Assembly (NCBI GenBank): GCA_021234155.1
Contig: JAJEKV010000017.1
Span: 3,206,024-3,270,023, forward strand
DNA from: Isoetes taiwanensis
Lineage: Eukaryota; Streptophyta; Lycopodiopsida; Isoetales; Isoetaceae
Length of the DNA: 64,000 bases
Direction: 5' to 3'
The position numbers were made by a program, and so were the translations under genes. This document shows, one piece after another, positions 24,479 to 36,769 of the stretch. How positions within the stretch are numbered: position 1 is the stretch's first letter; the number at the start of each line of letters is the position of its first letter. A model generated the notes under the pieces. The model was not told the DNA's origin and ran no database searches. It saw only the letters and a list, made by a program, of their open reading frames with translations.

Positions 24479-24680
24479 TTGCGCGACCCGGTAGCGGTAT
24501 GAATCTCACTCCCATTCTAGGGTTTTAGGTAATTCATATGCTATTCTAACTAATTCCTACCTTAGAATTAGCCTTATATTTTTCTCAGATTCATCATGTT
24601 TGGTGTTCTTGGCTCAATGTCTCATAGCTTGGCCTAAACTTCAAAGCAAAAGTTAGTTTCGCGACCCGAGCAGTACGTAA
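24479..24680 (-). repeat. leader motif pair 2 (two copies, about 176 bp apart)
   Basis: GCGCGACCCGGTAGCGGTAT at 24481 and GCGACCCGAGCAGTACGTAA at 24661 repeat the motif of the 22.7-kb pair, again next to an AAACTTCAAA...GTTAGTTT run. They lie in the leader between the primer site and the 24221 ATG. Confidence 0.7.
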
Positions 24681-24860
24681 GAGCATCATATGAAATTTTG
24701 GCTCATTCTTTTTAATCTGTTAAATTCAATTCATAATTGTTACTAAGCTTAGCATAACTACAAGGGTGAGAAAAAATTTTCCCACTTTGAAGCAGGGGAC
24801 TACTATCAGGTTAGTACTCACAGAGACAGGTCGGTCTTTGCTCTTGGTCTCCAAGAACAT

Positions 24861-24876
24861 TGCTCTGTTCTGCTTA
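24861..24876 (-). other. decayed primer-binding site
   Basis: The minus strand just inside the 5' LTR reads TAAGCAGAACAGAGCA. This aligns to the TGGTATTAGAGCA site at 29973 in the plus-strand family member. Position and the retained AGAGCA end support the call; the first half is eroded. Confidence 0.45.
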
Positions 24877-26370
24877 TGGCGATCCTACTTCATTATCACG
24901 GTGCACTCCACAGGTATTACCGGCGGGAGTTCTTCCCACAGGCTCCATCTTTGATACATGGCCCTCCACATATCAACGCACGTGAGTCCCGAGTGGGAAG
25001 AGTGAAGGTGTCATTCTACTGTCTCCCTGGGGCCTACCTAAGCGGGCGTAAACATACATGTCGATGCATACAGCCATCAGCAACATCATATGACCATCAT
25101 GAAGGATGGTCACTCCACATCTTGCATAGGCAGAAGATCAGGCACATCACATAAGAGTCCTACGGGGGCTGAGACCGCGAGGGGATGGGTGACAAGCTTG
25201 GGTCTCAGGCTCTTTCTGAGCCGGAATTCATGGCAATGGTTGGGCACGGCATAAGGAGGCACATGGCCTAGGGTTGTCCCACTCCCATCGCCCCTCCTGT
25301 GCACACTTTGGGTGAGCAGAAAAGTCTTGGGACACGTGCCTTGCCCGGATGCATAGCGAGGGGCTATATCACAGGTTGCATCTCCCAGTTCCGATGGGGT
25401 AGGGATCCTCTCGAGAGTCTCCATCTTTGATTCAAAGGTGACTAGGGCCATTAGAGCTCAGAACTCAATGGAAGATCCTCTACCACCTCACAGTGTGAGC
25501 CCATGCCTAGCCATGCGGTGGCAGCCGGTGGAACACAAATCCACGGTGAGAGAGCCCCGGTCTTTACACACAGGGTGGATTCAAGAATCGAGAACATGAA
25601 CCTCCTTATAAGCAGGTCACGGTCCTTCACCCACATCTTGGGGCAGCTCAACATTACCTGAGCCGCAACTCTGGTATAGAGAAGCTACTCTAGGGCATCA
25701 ACTACAAGGCTTTAGGTCTACCCCCTTCCCCAATCTGAGGAGTTCAGGAGGTCTGACATCAACTTCATCTGAAATACTAAAGAACTAGATCTAATCACGA
25801 GTTAGGTTCTTTAGTTTATCCCGAGATCTAAGGTCTAGATAGCTACTATGGGCTGATTTAATAGTCTAAACCTCTTTGATTCTGCAGAAGACAGCTCATT
25901 AAATTGACCAAATACTGATCAGCAGTGGCTCCTCGACTGGGGTTCAACCATCTGTTTGAGAAGGCGGGTGAAGCTGATGGTGCAATTATTTGGCGTCACG
26001 GGAAGTACGGTTTTGGCTCACAGGGCAGCCAAAGCTGAGCTCTAAAACCTAAGGGCGAAAACTAGCAAGCTGGGTTTTCCTACCCTAAATAGATATGGGG
26101 TTTGGCTGGGAACATTACTAATTTGGCATGTGGGATAAGTGGAGAAATTTTACATGCTAATGGCTGGTGGCAAAATGTGCCAACATGAAAGAGTGTACTT
26201 TCATTGAAAATGTACATGTGCTGTTAATAATACTCGAACCTCCTAGTAAGTTGCCCTAGGGCTGCCTGGCTATCCGTTAGGCGTGCAAATCCCGGTCGAG
26301 ATGGCGTGTATGCGTGTGGCCCGGTCGTGCTCGTCACAGGACTGCATTATCTTGTCTTTGAAACATCACA
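24877..26370 (-). repeat. 5' LTR of the minus-strand gypsy element
   Basis: This is the partner of 13626-15145, with the same order of landmarks. On the minus strand it starts TGTGATGTTTCAAAGACAAG at 26370 and runs left to about 24877. Related sequence also occurs at 28.5-29.97 kb and 49.0-49.8 kb in the opposite orientation. Confidence 0.8.
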
Positions 26371-28510
26371 ATAATACTACATATAGATTTGTGGCTTTAA
26401 ATGTGGGTTTATTAGGTGATCATGCTTACCCAGAGTCCTTGCAATCCTTGTGTCCCACTAAGTTTTAATTGCCCGCTTGATGGGGGGTGCCAGATGGAAT
26501 TACCATTCCTCTGAAATGTTGCATCAGTGGGCATTTCCAAAGTTCTTTGATCTAAACTTTCCTTCTAAAAAGCGTTCTTTTAGAGTTACTAATGATACGG
26601 AGGTTCTTTGCAGTCCAAGCTATGTATCATGATCAGCTATAATTACGGGATTCATGAGAATGCCTGCATATAGATTTTGGCACTTTAAATATTGGAGTTT
26701 TATTGGTGATCAGCTTGGAGGTCGATTCATGAGAATGCACATATAGATTTTGGCTTTAAATGTTGGAGTTTTATTGAGTGCGATCAAGCAGGTCCTTTAC
26801 CCGATCCTTGTGTCGCACTAAGGTTCTAATTGCCCTTCTGATGAGGGGTGTGGAGATGAGATTACCATTCCTCAGGAAATGTTGCATCCGTGGTTGGGCA
26901 AGGTTCTTTGATCTGAATTTTCCTTCTAAGCGTTCTTTGGTCTTGATATTTAGGAGGTTCGGCATGCACTTTTCCTCTTTGTTATGATCAAGCATCCTCT
27001 TTTTGGCCAGCTCTTGTAGTGAGTTGATTTTCATTTGATGCTGTCATGGTATCAACAATGTACGTCACTGCTATTTGAAATTTAATGGCTTGGTCTTTTA
27101 GATCGATGTAAAGATTAGATGTTTTTTTTTGCATTAATAGGCAGTGTTGGATCCCACTCAAATGGGTTCCCAGTGTCATCAGATATCCATCCTTCTAGAT
27201 TAAATAGGATTGACATTAAGCCTTGGAAAAACAAAATTACCATCAAAATCAAATGCTTACTATAGCATTTAGCCTTGTTTCAAATATGCCCTTATAATTT
27301 CAAAATTCCAAAAATATCCCTTGCTTAACAATCCTGATAATCTGGGTTCTCAGTTGGAGCTCGAGTTTAGAGGTAATAGCGGCACCTCACGGGGCCAAAG
27401 TAAGCTATTCCTTCTTAGCCTGCTCCTAAGCCATAGTGTGCATGACTCATTTTGAATCGGGAACAAATGTCACCAGCCCTAGTTTAAGAAAACTCAATTC
27501 CCGGCAAGCTCTTAGCACACTAGACAATAACATTAGCATTCAAACCAAGGAGTATGGAAAAAATTGCGAATTGATCTTGAGAAAAAAGATGTAGGCCAGA
27601 TTTTGTAACCTGCCTCTCAAGAAGCAGGGTGGGTCAAGACCTAGATTAGAAAGAAATGGGGTTTGGTCTCTGAGACCAAGTACAGCTAGAGGCGTGTTGT
27701 AGCCACCTAGAAAGAAGCTTGGGTCTTTGAGATCAAATTCTGATAGAGGCACATTTGTATACCTAGAATAAAACTAATTGGGAAATCTTGAAATTAAAAT
27801 TTAAATATCTTTGTCTTTTTTCCTAGGCTGGGATAAGAATGGAGGTGATCTTTGGTCTTATTTTTCTCTCTTAAATCATTATTTGTCTTGTTTTTGCCTT
27901 GGCTTCATGGAATTGTGATGTGGAATTAGAGTGAAAAGAGCACTTTAAATGGTCAAGCAAAGGCACGATTAATGGATCAGCCTATTGGTTTTAGGTGTTC
28001 CAAACTCGACCAATTGGTCATGGGCCCGATTCGACTGTGTTGGCATTGGAAGGGACCTTTTAATGCTTTAAAATTTTTGTTATTTGTTTGAAAAAGAGGA
28101 AGTGATTTCAGGATCCATAGACAGAAGGTGCCAGAATGTAGAGTGAAGATTTATGTAAATGCAACTAAGACTTCAAAAGATTCAAAGATGTTTATTCAAT
28201 GCTCTGCAAATATTATTTTGATTGGTAAGATAGGTGCTCAGCAGAAGAAGATGCAGCAACCTTATCAAGTTTAGACTTATCTACAGAAAATTTAATGAGG
28301 GGTTTCTTATTTCAAATCCGGTGTTCTCTGCCAGCTGACACCTGGCTAGTGAGTGTCTTTTGTTGTTGGACCCACAGCACTCCCAGGTCGTCGAGATGGG
28401 ACATCTTTGGAAGTGCAATGCTATTCAACTTGATAATTTACGTAGTTTTACATTTTAACGAATGCATTTGTTTGACTAATAAAATATCTTTATCAGCGTA
28501 GTACCAAGTT
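26371..28510. other. unassigned DNA with local duplications
   Basis: Apart from the duplicated block at 26.38-26.96 kb, no family is recognised. Near 27.56-27.77 kb two imperfect copies of a segment of about 70 bp with a GGTCTCTGAGA-like core occur in tandem. Minus frames at 26771-27034 and 27540-27752 are open but unrecognised. Confidence 0.4.
26378..26960. repeat. direct duplication of about 200 bp with a partial third copy
   Basis: A segment running from ACATATAGATTT..GGCTTTAAATGT through CCTTGTGTC.CACTAAG to TTTCCTTCTAA..GCGTTCTTT occurs at about 26378-26580 and again at about 26735-26945. A short third copy of its left part lies at about 26655-26715. Copies differ by many small indels. 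Confidence 0.75.
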
Positions 28511-29970
28511 TGTGACATTCCATGTAAGTATACGGTATACGTATAGCTAACCTGACACGTCACCAAGGTATTAGGACCATTAGGGACTACCCTAAAAAGG
28601 GATTATTGCAATTAACCTAACCTAAGTAGAATAAATAATAGCATTAATTAGTCAAAATAGGCTAATTAGAATCGCCCATAGCCCTTTCGATTGGCGGGGC
28701 CAATTTGCCATTTTAGTGGCAGCAAATTGGGCTCCGACTAGTGCTTAGAATTAGGTTTGGGAAAATTTGAGGAGGAAGAATGTGCAACCTAACACTGACG
28801 GAGTTCTATGGATGTTCTTCAGACAATGGGTCCAACCACGACCTGAGGTCAGTCTTTGGAGTAGTTGTCTTCTTCAGCCCTTGTTTGAGTAGATGGATGA
28901 TTAGAATTCTATTCTATGATCTACTTATGATGATGGTGGATGTCCATTATCTGGTTCCTATATCTTCTCTTTCTGTTCCTCACGTGTTGTATGGAATTAA
29001 GGGGTAGAGACCTAAAGCTATCTAGATTTGAAGTGATGCTCCTAGCTAGAACCTCTTAAAACCAGGTAAAATGCGGCTGTGCACAAGAACCCACCTCTTT
29101 GTGGATGCTATGATGTGATTGACACAAATAATGAGTATATGACGAATCAAAGGTGGGGTCTGCCTAAGCAGCGTCACTGAGGACTCTATAGTGTGCTAGG
29201 CTTATGTCCCACAGTCCACAGAGAGGGCACGGGTATGGGTCTGACCTCCCTTAATTAGAATTGAAGATGCCTATATGCAAATCCTGGGCCTTTCGAGCAG
29301 GCTGGTGAGCCATGCTAGGTGTGGGAAATGCGTCCAGTGCAGATCACGGGGGTGCCCGATGTGGCACCAATTCTCCTATGCTTACCAGGGACCCATCATA
29401 CTGGGGGAGGATGCCTCTAGGCCCTACACCTCATGGGGCCCAGGAGATGTAACCCGAGTAGTTCCACAGGGGGTGATTCCAGCAGGATTTACATCTCTGG
29501 CTACAGCCTGTCTTGAGTAGCATGTTTGACCCTATCTGCAAAGTGTGCCACAGAGAGGAAGCGGATGGAGTGGACTACCCTAGCACTGTTTAAAGCCCGG
29601 CCAAGCCCGTATTATACCTGCATCTATTGTTATGGGAGTCCTTATTTGTGTTCGACCCTCATAGTCGAGCAGGTTAGACCCCTCATTTAGGGTGTTTTCC
29701 TTTGTTATGTTGGTGTTGTCGTATTCTTATATGGATGATGATGCATTACCTTAGTGAGTATATTATTATTTGCATTGTTGCAGTGCTAACATTGTATGCA
29801 GCTTACATATATAGGATTCCCATTAGGACGAATGACACCTCAGTGTCCTTCACCCGGACACTTGCCATCACAAGTGGTCAGTCGGTGGGAGGCCTTTCTA
29901 TGGTGGTATGATGCATGCATGGAAGAGTTTCTGTATCTATCGATGGGGCATCCTGAGCCGAGGGCGTCAT
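28511..29970 (+). repeat. LTR of a plus-strand gypsy element (5' LTR or solo LTR plus leader)
   Basis: The segment starts TGTGACATTCCATG at 28511 and ends at an AGGGCGTCATAA junction next to a primer-binding site. Its length of about 1.46 kb fits the LTRs of the 13.6-26.4 kb element, and blocks such as GATGTAACCCGAGTAG, CTGCAAAGTGTGCCAC and CGGATGGAGTGGACTACCCT match the reverse complement of that element's LTRs and the plus strand at 49.3-49.4 kb. Confidence 0.7.
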
Positions 29971-29972
29971 AA

Positions 29973-29984
29973 TGGTATTAGAGC
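29973..29984 (+). other. primer-binding site, Met-tRNA type
   Basis: TGGTATTAGAGC differs by one base from TGGTATCAGAGC, the common plant site complementary to initiator tRNA-Met. It directly follows the LTR end and fixes its orientation as plus. Confidence 0.75.
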
Positions 29985-31800
29985 ATGATTTTGGTGGACG
30001 GATCATTGCAGCATCCTAACTCGATAGAGCGTTAAGTAGTTGGGGACTCTAACATAGGAAAAATTCATAGAACCTATAACTAGAATGAGGACGATGTATT
30101 GGAAATTTGTAGTAGCAGGTGTTGGTTGAGGAGGATACGTTGAAGGTGAAGTGGTATGTCAGTTTTGGGGAAATGGTCTCTCTTTTCGGAGGCCATAAAC
30201 TTTCTCTAGTTGGCTGGTTGGAGAATTCTTATTTCCTTGCATTAGGACCCCTAGATTAACAGGACACTCAGCGAGTCACTAGCATCACCAAGTAGCCAAT
30301 AAATCGGCCTTAGGAAAAAGTGATTTCTTTTGATCCTAAACTCAAAAAAACCCAGAAGATGTGCGTTTGTGCTTACGTTATTTGCCCTTTTAAGAAAAAA
30401 AAAAAAGGGAAAAGGCAGCATTAAAAGCGGCGTGAGTTTTTGTGGGTTAATTGTTCTTCGCATTTACCCCAGCCAGTGATATCCTCTACCGCCATAGCCA
30501 CGAGTCGCGTGCTCGCCCACCGCGCATGCTAGACCACCCTTCTTGCCATCTGTGTACTTCTCGTGACCACAACCACTGGTTGCCTAGCGTCCGACTCCAG
30601 CTAAGCTGGCCCGCGCCGAGGGCAAGTTACTCCTCACAGTGAAGCAGCACAGGAGCTGAGCGTGGTGGCACTGAAGGTGGGCTGAGCGGTGTGCAGAGAG
30701 GTTTGTGGAGGGCCGGATACCATACCCTATATTCCACATATTGAGAGATTTCTGTTGAAACTTAATGCGAAGGGAGGCAGTATACCCTTGGAACAGGGGG
30801 GACAGGTTTTGACCCTTGTTCCATTACCCCCGGACATGCCAAGATCACATTTGCGAGGATGCTCGTCGTGAGGCTGAAAGAATTATGGCAATGGCATGAG
30901 AAGGCGTCGACAGATTCGTGAAGACCAGGCTGTCAGGACAGGAATATGTTTATTTGGAGGAAGAGCCATAGCGGAAACAATTTTCGTTGCCCCATATTTT
31001 TATGATGGGGGGCGCTGAATCTTCCATACTGAGAGGATATACCTGCTCTACAGAAGATCTGCGGCCGTCCCGAGCTTGACATGGCTGACTCGACGAGAGG
31101 TCTGTAGGAAGTTAGGAGGCATCTTGAGATCGCTGTTACGAGAGGTGATCTGTTGAGCAAAAGGCAATGCAAACTGGGAGACGGGAAAGACTGTTGAGGC
31201 CACCAACGCGTACCATACAACGGAAGTGAAAAGGCCAGCTAATCCCTATGCACTTTGGGCTGATGTAAACCGAGGCTCCAAGCGATAGGTGGGATAACCA
31301 AAGGAGAAGGAGGGACCGCGTGCGAGAGGCACTAGTTCAGTAGACTGTGCAGACCCTTTAGGCAAAGCCCTTCCCTTATCCCCACCTCGTCAGAGAAAAC
31401 CCCAAAAGGTTCCAGGCGGGAACAATGGCCTTAGAGGGAGGTCGAAGTATCAAAAGTCGTGGGCTCTAAATCACGTTACCTGGCGGCTGCGTCAGAGAAT
31501 TTGCTCGGCCAGTTCAAGGCGGTTCTTGGTTCCAAACCGCCATTCTACCTTCCGGGGCGCAGATTACGTGGTATCTCTTGGCCAGCGTTTAATGCTATAC
31601 ATGGCGGTGTAACTATTATGCCAAAGGATTTGACCTTGGCACATCAGATACGTAAGGATCGTAACTAGATCCCCCATTTTGTAATGTATTTGTATCTTTT
31701 TGTACTTAAAGTTTTTGCATTAAGACAATGTTGCATATTATCAGCTATGTGTATCACCGCCTGTTTCCTTCATGCAAACCACACACACAGATTGAGTTAA
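29985..31800 (+). other. leader and possible gag 5' part of the plus-strand gypsy element
   Basis: By position this is the internal region behind the 28.5-29.97 kb LTR. A basic, glutamate-rich stretch near 30.85-30.93 kb could be a gag N-terminus, but I cannot place the gag core and stops are frequent. Nothing else is recognised. Confidence 0.3.
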
Positions 31801-31849
<49 letters not shown>

Positions 31850-31850
31850 T
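31801..31850. repeat. (AAT)n microsatellite
   Basis: About sixteen near-perfect AAT units lie in an A-rich context. Confidence 0.95.
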
Positions 31851-32867
31851 AATTATATTAATGATAAAGTAAAAGAACCTCAAGGAATATTCCCTGACAA
31901 AAGTTCTCTCTTCTTTAAAAGGGTTCCTTCTTTTTAGGGTTTCATTGTTCTTCTTCTACACTTTTGTTCCTCCTCCTCCCAGATGCATATGGATTCGCCA
32001 GCATACAGGTGGTACCCGGGATGGAAACCACGGGATTCCAGGGTCCATTAGGAGCTTCTCCACCCTTATTTATGCGGAGGTGGACCTCATTCTGAATATG
32101 GAGGCTCACCACGATTATGTAGATTCTTGGAGTTTTATACCCAAAATAATTCCAAGAATCTTCGACCCTATGGAATCCTCCTCGATTGCTCTTGGCAGAG
32201 ATATCCTCATGCAGATGTTGGGCGATGATCGACATGCGAGAGGACACTCTCTCCGTCGCGATCAGCAGTGCCAAGCATCTCCCATTCTTCATTTGCCGTC
32301 ATCAAACTTATTTTAAGGTTAAGCTTTGCTTTGGCCCATCCTTATGGACCAATATATAGAGGTGACTCTACTCCATTGGAAAAAGGAAGGTGCTGCCTAT
32401 TCCTGCTGATCCCAAAGAAGAGGCCCGGATAGCTACAAATTTACACGATTGGAAGCAAATAGCCCATAGAAATGCCGTGCGGTTGAGACCATAAATTTGC
32501 GGACTAGATGGGCTTCGGCGTCCCTTCTCAACAATCAAGTGTATCTGTTGCTTTCCGACAATATCTTGTGGGCATACCATGTTATCGATGATTTAATGTA
32601 TAAAGAAAGAAGCACATCTTATGCAGGCTAAAATTTGAATCGCATCAAGGTGATTTCATGATTTTTCACTTACAATTACTCATCGGATCAGGTTGTTGAG
32701 GTTCCATCCAAAGATTTTGAACTGTTGAAACCTTCAATAGGGTTGCGGCACCTTGTAGTCCAACTTACATGACAAGTAAATATGAACCAGTTTACATTAT
32801 GCACACATTAGAATCTTAGCACCAAATCAAAGCAAACTGCAAAGTCTATGCAGTGGATTAAATTCTC
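31851..32867. other. unassigned DNA
   Basis: Opposed frames of 123 (plus) and 116 (minus) codons overlap at 31942-32316 without known motifs. No repeat boundary is evident. Confidence 0.4.
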
Positions 32868-35439
32868 ATTCTACTAGCAAATAGATTAAGCACAAATTGC
32901 AGATGAAGAAGGAAAGGGATAAAATAAGTCTGGAGGTTCATCCTCCTCTTCTAGTATCAATTCTTCCATGGAATACACTATACTATAATAGATCTTCTTC
33001 AAGGCACAAGAGTGAGAGAGAATGAGGAGACATACCCCTCCTCTTACACTTACACAACAAATCTTGACCATTCATCTTCAAGCAATCTTCACCATTAGAT
33101 CTTCAATAACCAATATGCCCTTTGAGATCATGCCATACATCAATTGTTCTTCAACCATTGATATTTAATACTCCTTCAGAAATACCAAATACAAGTGCCC
33201 ACACTATTAAAGCATCCAAAATACAATATCTTCTCCAACTTCCCAGGATTAGTAAAATCAGAACATACATCAAATATGACAATTTGGGCAAAATGTCAAA
33301 ATATGAGCAGATAGAAGCCACACTACATTCCCCCAAGGTATTCATCGTCGATGAATTCTTCAAAATCTTCAAAACATGAATATTTGATATATATCAAACT
33401 TCTGTCGTGGTTGATCTATAAAAATAATAGCTGCAACTTAATAAGAATCCAATATATTCAAATCTACTGAATTCTTCAAAGCATCTCACAGAGTCTTCTA
33501 AGGAAAATAAAATTAAAACTCTAGCACCATTGCCTCGGTGGCGATTCTGGCTTCATATAAATGTAATCACTTCAAGGGTGTAGAGTCCATCGGTCGGTGG
33601 CGTCCTCTCTTACGCTTGGTATGGTCTCAATCCTCTCTCCACAACATGAGAAAGACAAAGAGAGAGGAGCATATGTGACTTCTTTCGATGGCTTGATTCT
33701 TGACACATTAAATCAATCAAATTGCAACAACAAAAACATTGACCATATAATGTTGATCTCGCAAATAATATTTCACATCCACTTGTTGAAGGAAAAATAG
33801 TCTTCTTTGAATAATGATGGCCTTGACAAATATTAGAGCTTGAATAACTCGTTGAATGTATGAACACTTGAAATAGACATATGACATTAGGTCTTTACTT
33901 GAGGCAAAAATAACCCATATATTTACAAATGTACATGGACACGAACTCATGATCAATAGCTTGAAGACCAACAGCTTGTCCAATAAACCATTGCCAATGT
34001 ATTGAACCTTATAAGTTTTTGTTATATCTATCTTGAAAAACTCTTCTCCAACTTCAACAGATTAATCATCAAACATACATCAAATATGACAATTTGGTGC
34101 AAAATGTCAAAATATGAACAGATAAACCACACTACATTATTCCCCCCCAAGAGATGAATTCTTCAAAATCTTCAAAACATAGTCTTCCAAACATATATCA
34201 AACTCGCTCAATAGTAGTTGATCTATAAAAATAGCACTGCAACTTAATAAAATCCAATATCTTCTCGAAAGCTTCTTGATTGTTAATCATCGAGCATCAC
34301 TGTCTTATTGAACGATGGGACAAAGACCAGGAGGTGGATCTTCAAAGAAAATAGCGTTTCTTTTTGTTCCACTGGGAAGCTTGTGAAATGATGATGCATG
34401 CTATCGTCTTTGTGATGCATGCTTCTGACTTTATTCCGCTTTGTTTCCGCCATCTGCTAAGAACCAGAGATATTTTGAAGCCTAACATGCTTTGTAGCAG
34501 TTGAGTTGATCTGCCATAGCTCTGTTTGCCTTCCGATACCCTAATGGCCCGGATGCACACAACAAAAGAAGAAGAACAAGGAAAAAAAAAAAACAAGGCA
34601 TAAAAGAGGTCGTTGGAAATAATGGAATAAAGAAGATTTTTTCAAGATAGATATAGGAAAAACATATAAGGTTCAATACATTGGCAATGGTTTATTGGAT
34701 ATGTTGTTGGTCTTCAAGTTATTGATAATGAGTTTGAGTCCATGAATATAGCAAATATATGGATTATTTTGGCTGTACCTCCAAGTAAAGTTCATGTATG
34801 CCTATTCCAGTGTTCATACATTCAACTTGAGTTATTCAAGCTCCAATATTTATCCGGAGGGGGCCATCATTATTCCAAAAGAAGACTAGTTTCCTTCAAC
34901 TTAAAGTGGATGTAGAAATATAGTATTTGCGAGATCAACATTATATGAGTCAGTGTTTTTGTTGTTGCAATTTGAGTTGGATTTAATTTCAAGTTTTGAA
35001 AATCAAGCTATCTAAAGAAGTCATTACCAGTTCTCTCTTTATCTTTCTCATGTTGTGGAGGAAGTTGAGCACCATGCCAAGAAGAGCTGAGAAGCCAACA
35101 CGACTGGATGGGACTTACCGCATAGAGTAGTTGCATTTATATGAAGCCATAGAATGTCCCATTTGGGAAGCCCAATGGTGTTGGGTTTTAATTTTATTTT
35201 CCTTGGAGAAGCTGGAATACTCTTGAAGGTGAAGACATTTGAATATTGGATTTTTATTAAGTTGATTTTATTTTTATAGTCCTTCACTTTGACGCAGTTT
35301 GATATATGTTTTAGGATTATAGTAGTGTATTCCATGGAAGAATTAATGCTAGAAGAGGAGGACCACTGAACTTATTTTATCTCTCTTCTTCATGCATGAT
35401 TCATTGCTTAATCTATTTGCTAGTAGAAGAGGTTAATCC
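32868..35439. repeat. long inverted repeat, arms about 1.2 and 0.8 kb
   Basis: The left arm (32868 to about 34055) is mirrored by about 34620-35439. Paired landmarks are CTACTAGCAAATAGATTAAG at 32871 with CTTAATCTATTTGCTAGTAG near 35408, the TTCATATAAATG block near 33551 with CATTTATATGAAGCCA near 35130, and CCATTGCCAATGTATTGAAC near 33987 with GTTCAATACATTGGCAATGG near 34673. The right arm has deletions. The loop of about 0.6 kb holds a further partial copy (about 34030-34310) in left-arm orientation. Confidence 0.8.
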
Positions 35440-35599
35440 TTGCATAGACTTCTTGAGTTTGCTTTGCTTTGGTGCTAGGATTCTGATGTGTACATACAAA
35501 AATCAGTCTTCATGTTTAAGGCTTGTTTATGTGTGGGACTATATATTTGGTGTGTTTCTTGGGGAGTTAGGGCATGGTGCAACAGTAGAAGCAGGCAGT

Positions 35600-36760
35600 T
35601 GTTACCAATGGTGTTAGAGGTTTTGTTTTATTTCCTTGGAAGACTTCAGGAGATGCTTTGAAGAATTGAAGGAGCCAATTTGAATATTGGATTTTATTAA
35701 GAGACAGTACTATTTTATAGATCCAAGCTACTTTGAAGCGAGTTTGATATATGTTTGGAAGACTATGTTTGAAGATTTTGAAGAATTCATGGAATGATAG
35801 AATACTCACCAGAGAATAATGTAATAATGGTTTGCTCACATTCCATATTTTGACATTTTTACCAAATTGTCTCGTATTTGATGTATGTTTGATGATTAAT
35901 CTGTTGGGATTGGAAAGATGTGTACCGTTGAGTGGGATGTGTATCAAATCTTCAAACAACACGACACAGATGGGACTTATACCCTTGGTGATTACGGTAT
36001 GAAGCCATAGAATGCTTGTTGAGGCAATGAATTATTCTAGAATTTTTAATTTTATTTTCTTGGAAGGCTTTCAGAGATGCTTTTGAAGGGTGAGACATTT
36101 GAATGTGAATTTTATTAAGTTGCGGTGCTATTTTTATAGATCAACCTTCTTTGGGGTTTGATATATTTGGAAGACTATGTTTTGAAGGTTTTGAAGAGAA
36201 TTCATCAAGTCCCATGAATACTTTTTGTTTTTAGGAGGGATATCTGGTAGTTTATCTGTTCATATTTTGGCATTTTACTATAATTGTCATATTTGATCTT
36301 AATGTTTGATGATTAATCATTGGGATTGGAGAAGAGTTGTATTTTTTGGATCAGTGTTTATAGTGTGGGCACTTGTATTTTGAAAAGCGAAGAATTATTA
36401 AAGTCCATTTCAATGGTTGAATAAATTGATGAAGTGGCATGATCTCCAAAGGGCATGTTGGTTATTGAAGATCTAATGGTGAAGATTGATTGAAGATGAA
36501 TGGTCCAAGATTTGTTGTATGAAGTTCCCAAGAGGAGGGAGTGCGTCTCCTCATTCTCCTCTCATCTTATTGCTTTTGAAAGAAAGATCCTCTTGTAAAT
36601 TAGATACTCTGAGAATTAATAATAGAAGAGGCGGATGGACACCTCCAGGACTTGTGTTATCTCTTCTTCATCGTCATGTACATTCTCCTTCATCACATGT
36701 GTTTTGTATTGCATTGTCATCTTTGACAGAATGAGGATGAGAATCAGGCCTGAACTTTGA
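35600..36760 (-). repeat. two further inverted-orientation copies of the 32.9-kb repeat
   Basis: Segments at about 35610-35995 and 36030-36680 repeat the TGGATTTTATTAAG, GTTTGATATATGTTTGGAAG, TTGATGATTAATC and CTCCAAAGGGCATGTTGGTTA landmarks in the same orientation as 35.1-35.4 kb. A GATGGGACTTA..GAAGCCATAGAATG block occurs at both 35.1 and 35.97 kb. Confidence 0.75.
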
Positions 36761-36769
36761 GTTTGCTTT

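Larger units (their letters stand above)
13626..26370 (-). mobile_element. Ty3/gypsy LTR retrotransposon, about 12.7 kb, degenerate
   Basis: Two homologous segments of about 1.5 kb in the same orientation (13626-15145 and 24877-26370) bracket this element. Read on the minus strand, both start TGTGAT followed by a CAAAGACAAGAT block. Between them the minus strand carries gag, zinc knuckle, protease, reverse transcriptase, RNase H and integrase remnants in Ty3/gypsy order from right to left, which fixes the orientation. The five bases outside the two ends are ATACT (13621-13625) and ATAAT (26371-26375), a likely target duplication with one change. A decayed Met-tRNA-type primer site lies just inside the right LTR. 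The element is longer than needed for one gag-pol, with about 3 kb of extra sequence between the leader and the gag core. All coding parts are broken. Confidence 0.8.

Noticed and set aside
31942-32316. Opposed 116- and 123-codon frames as a gene pair
   Set aside because: Mirror frames on both strands of the same DNA are a common chance outcome; no motifs support either.
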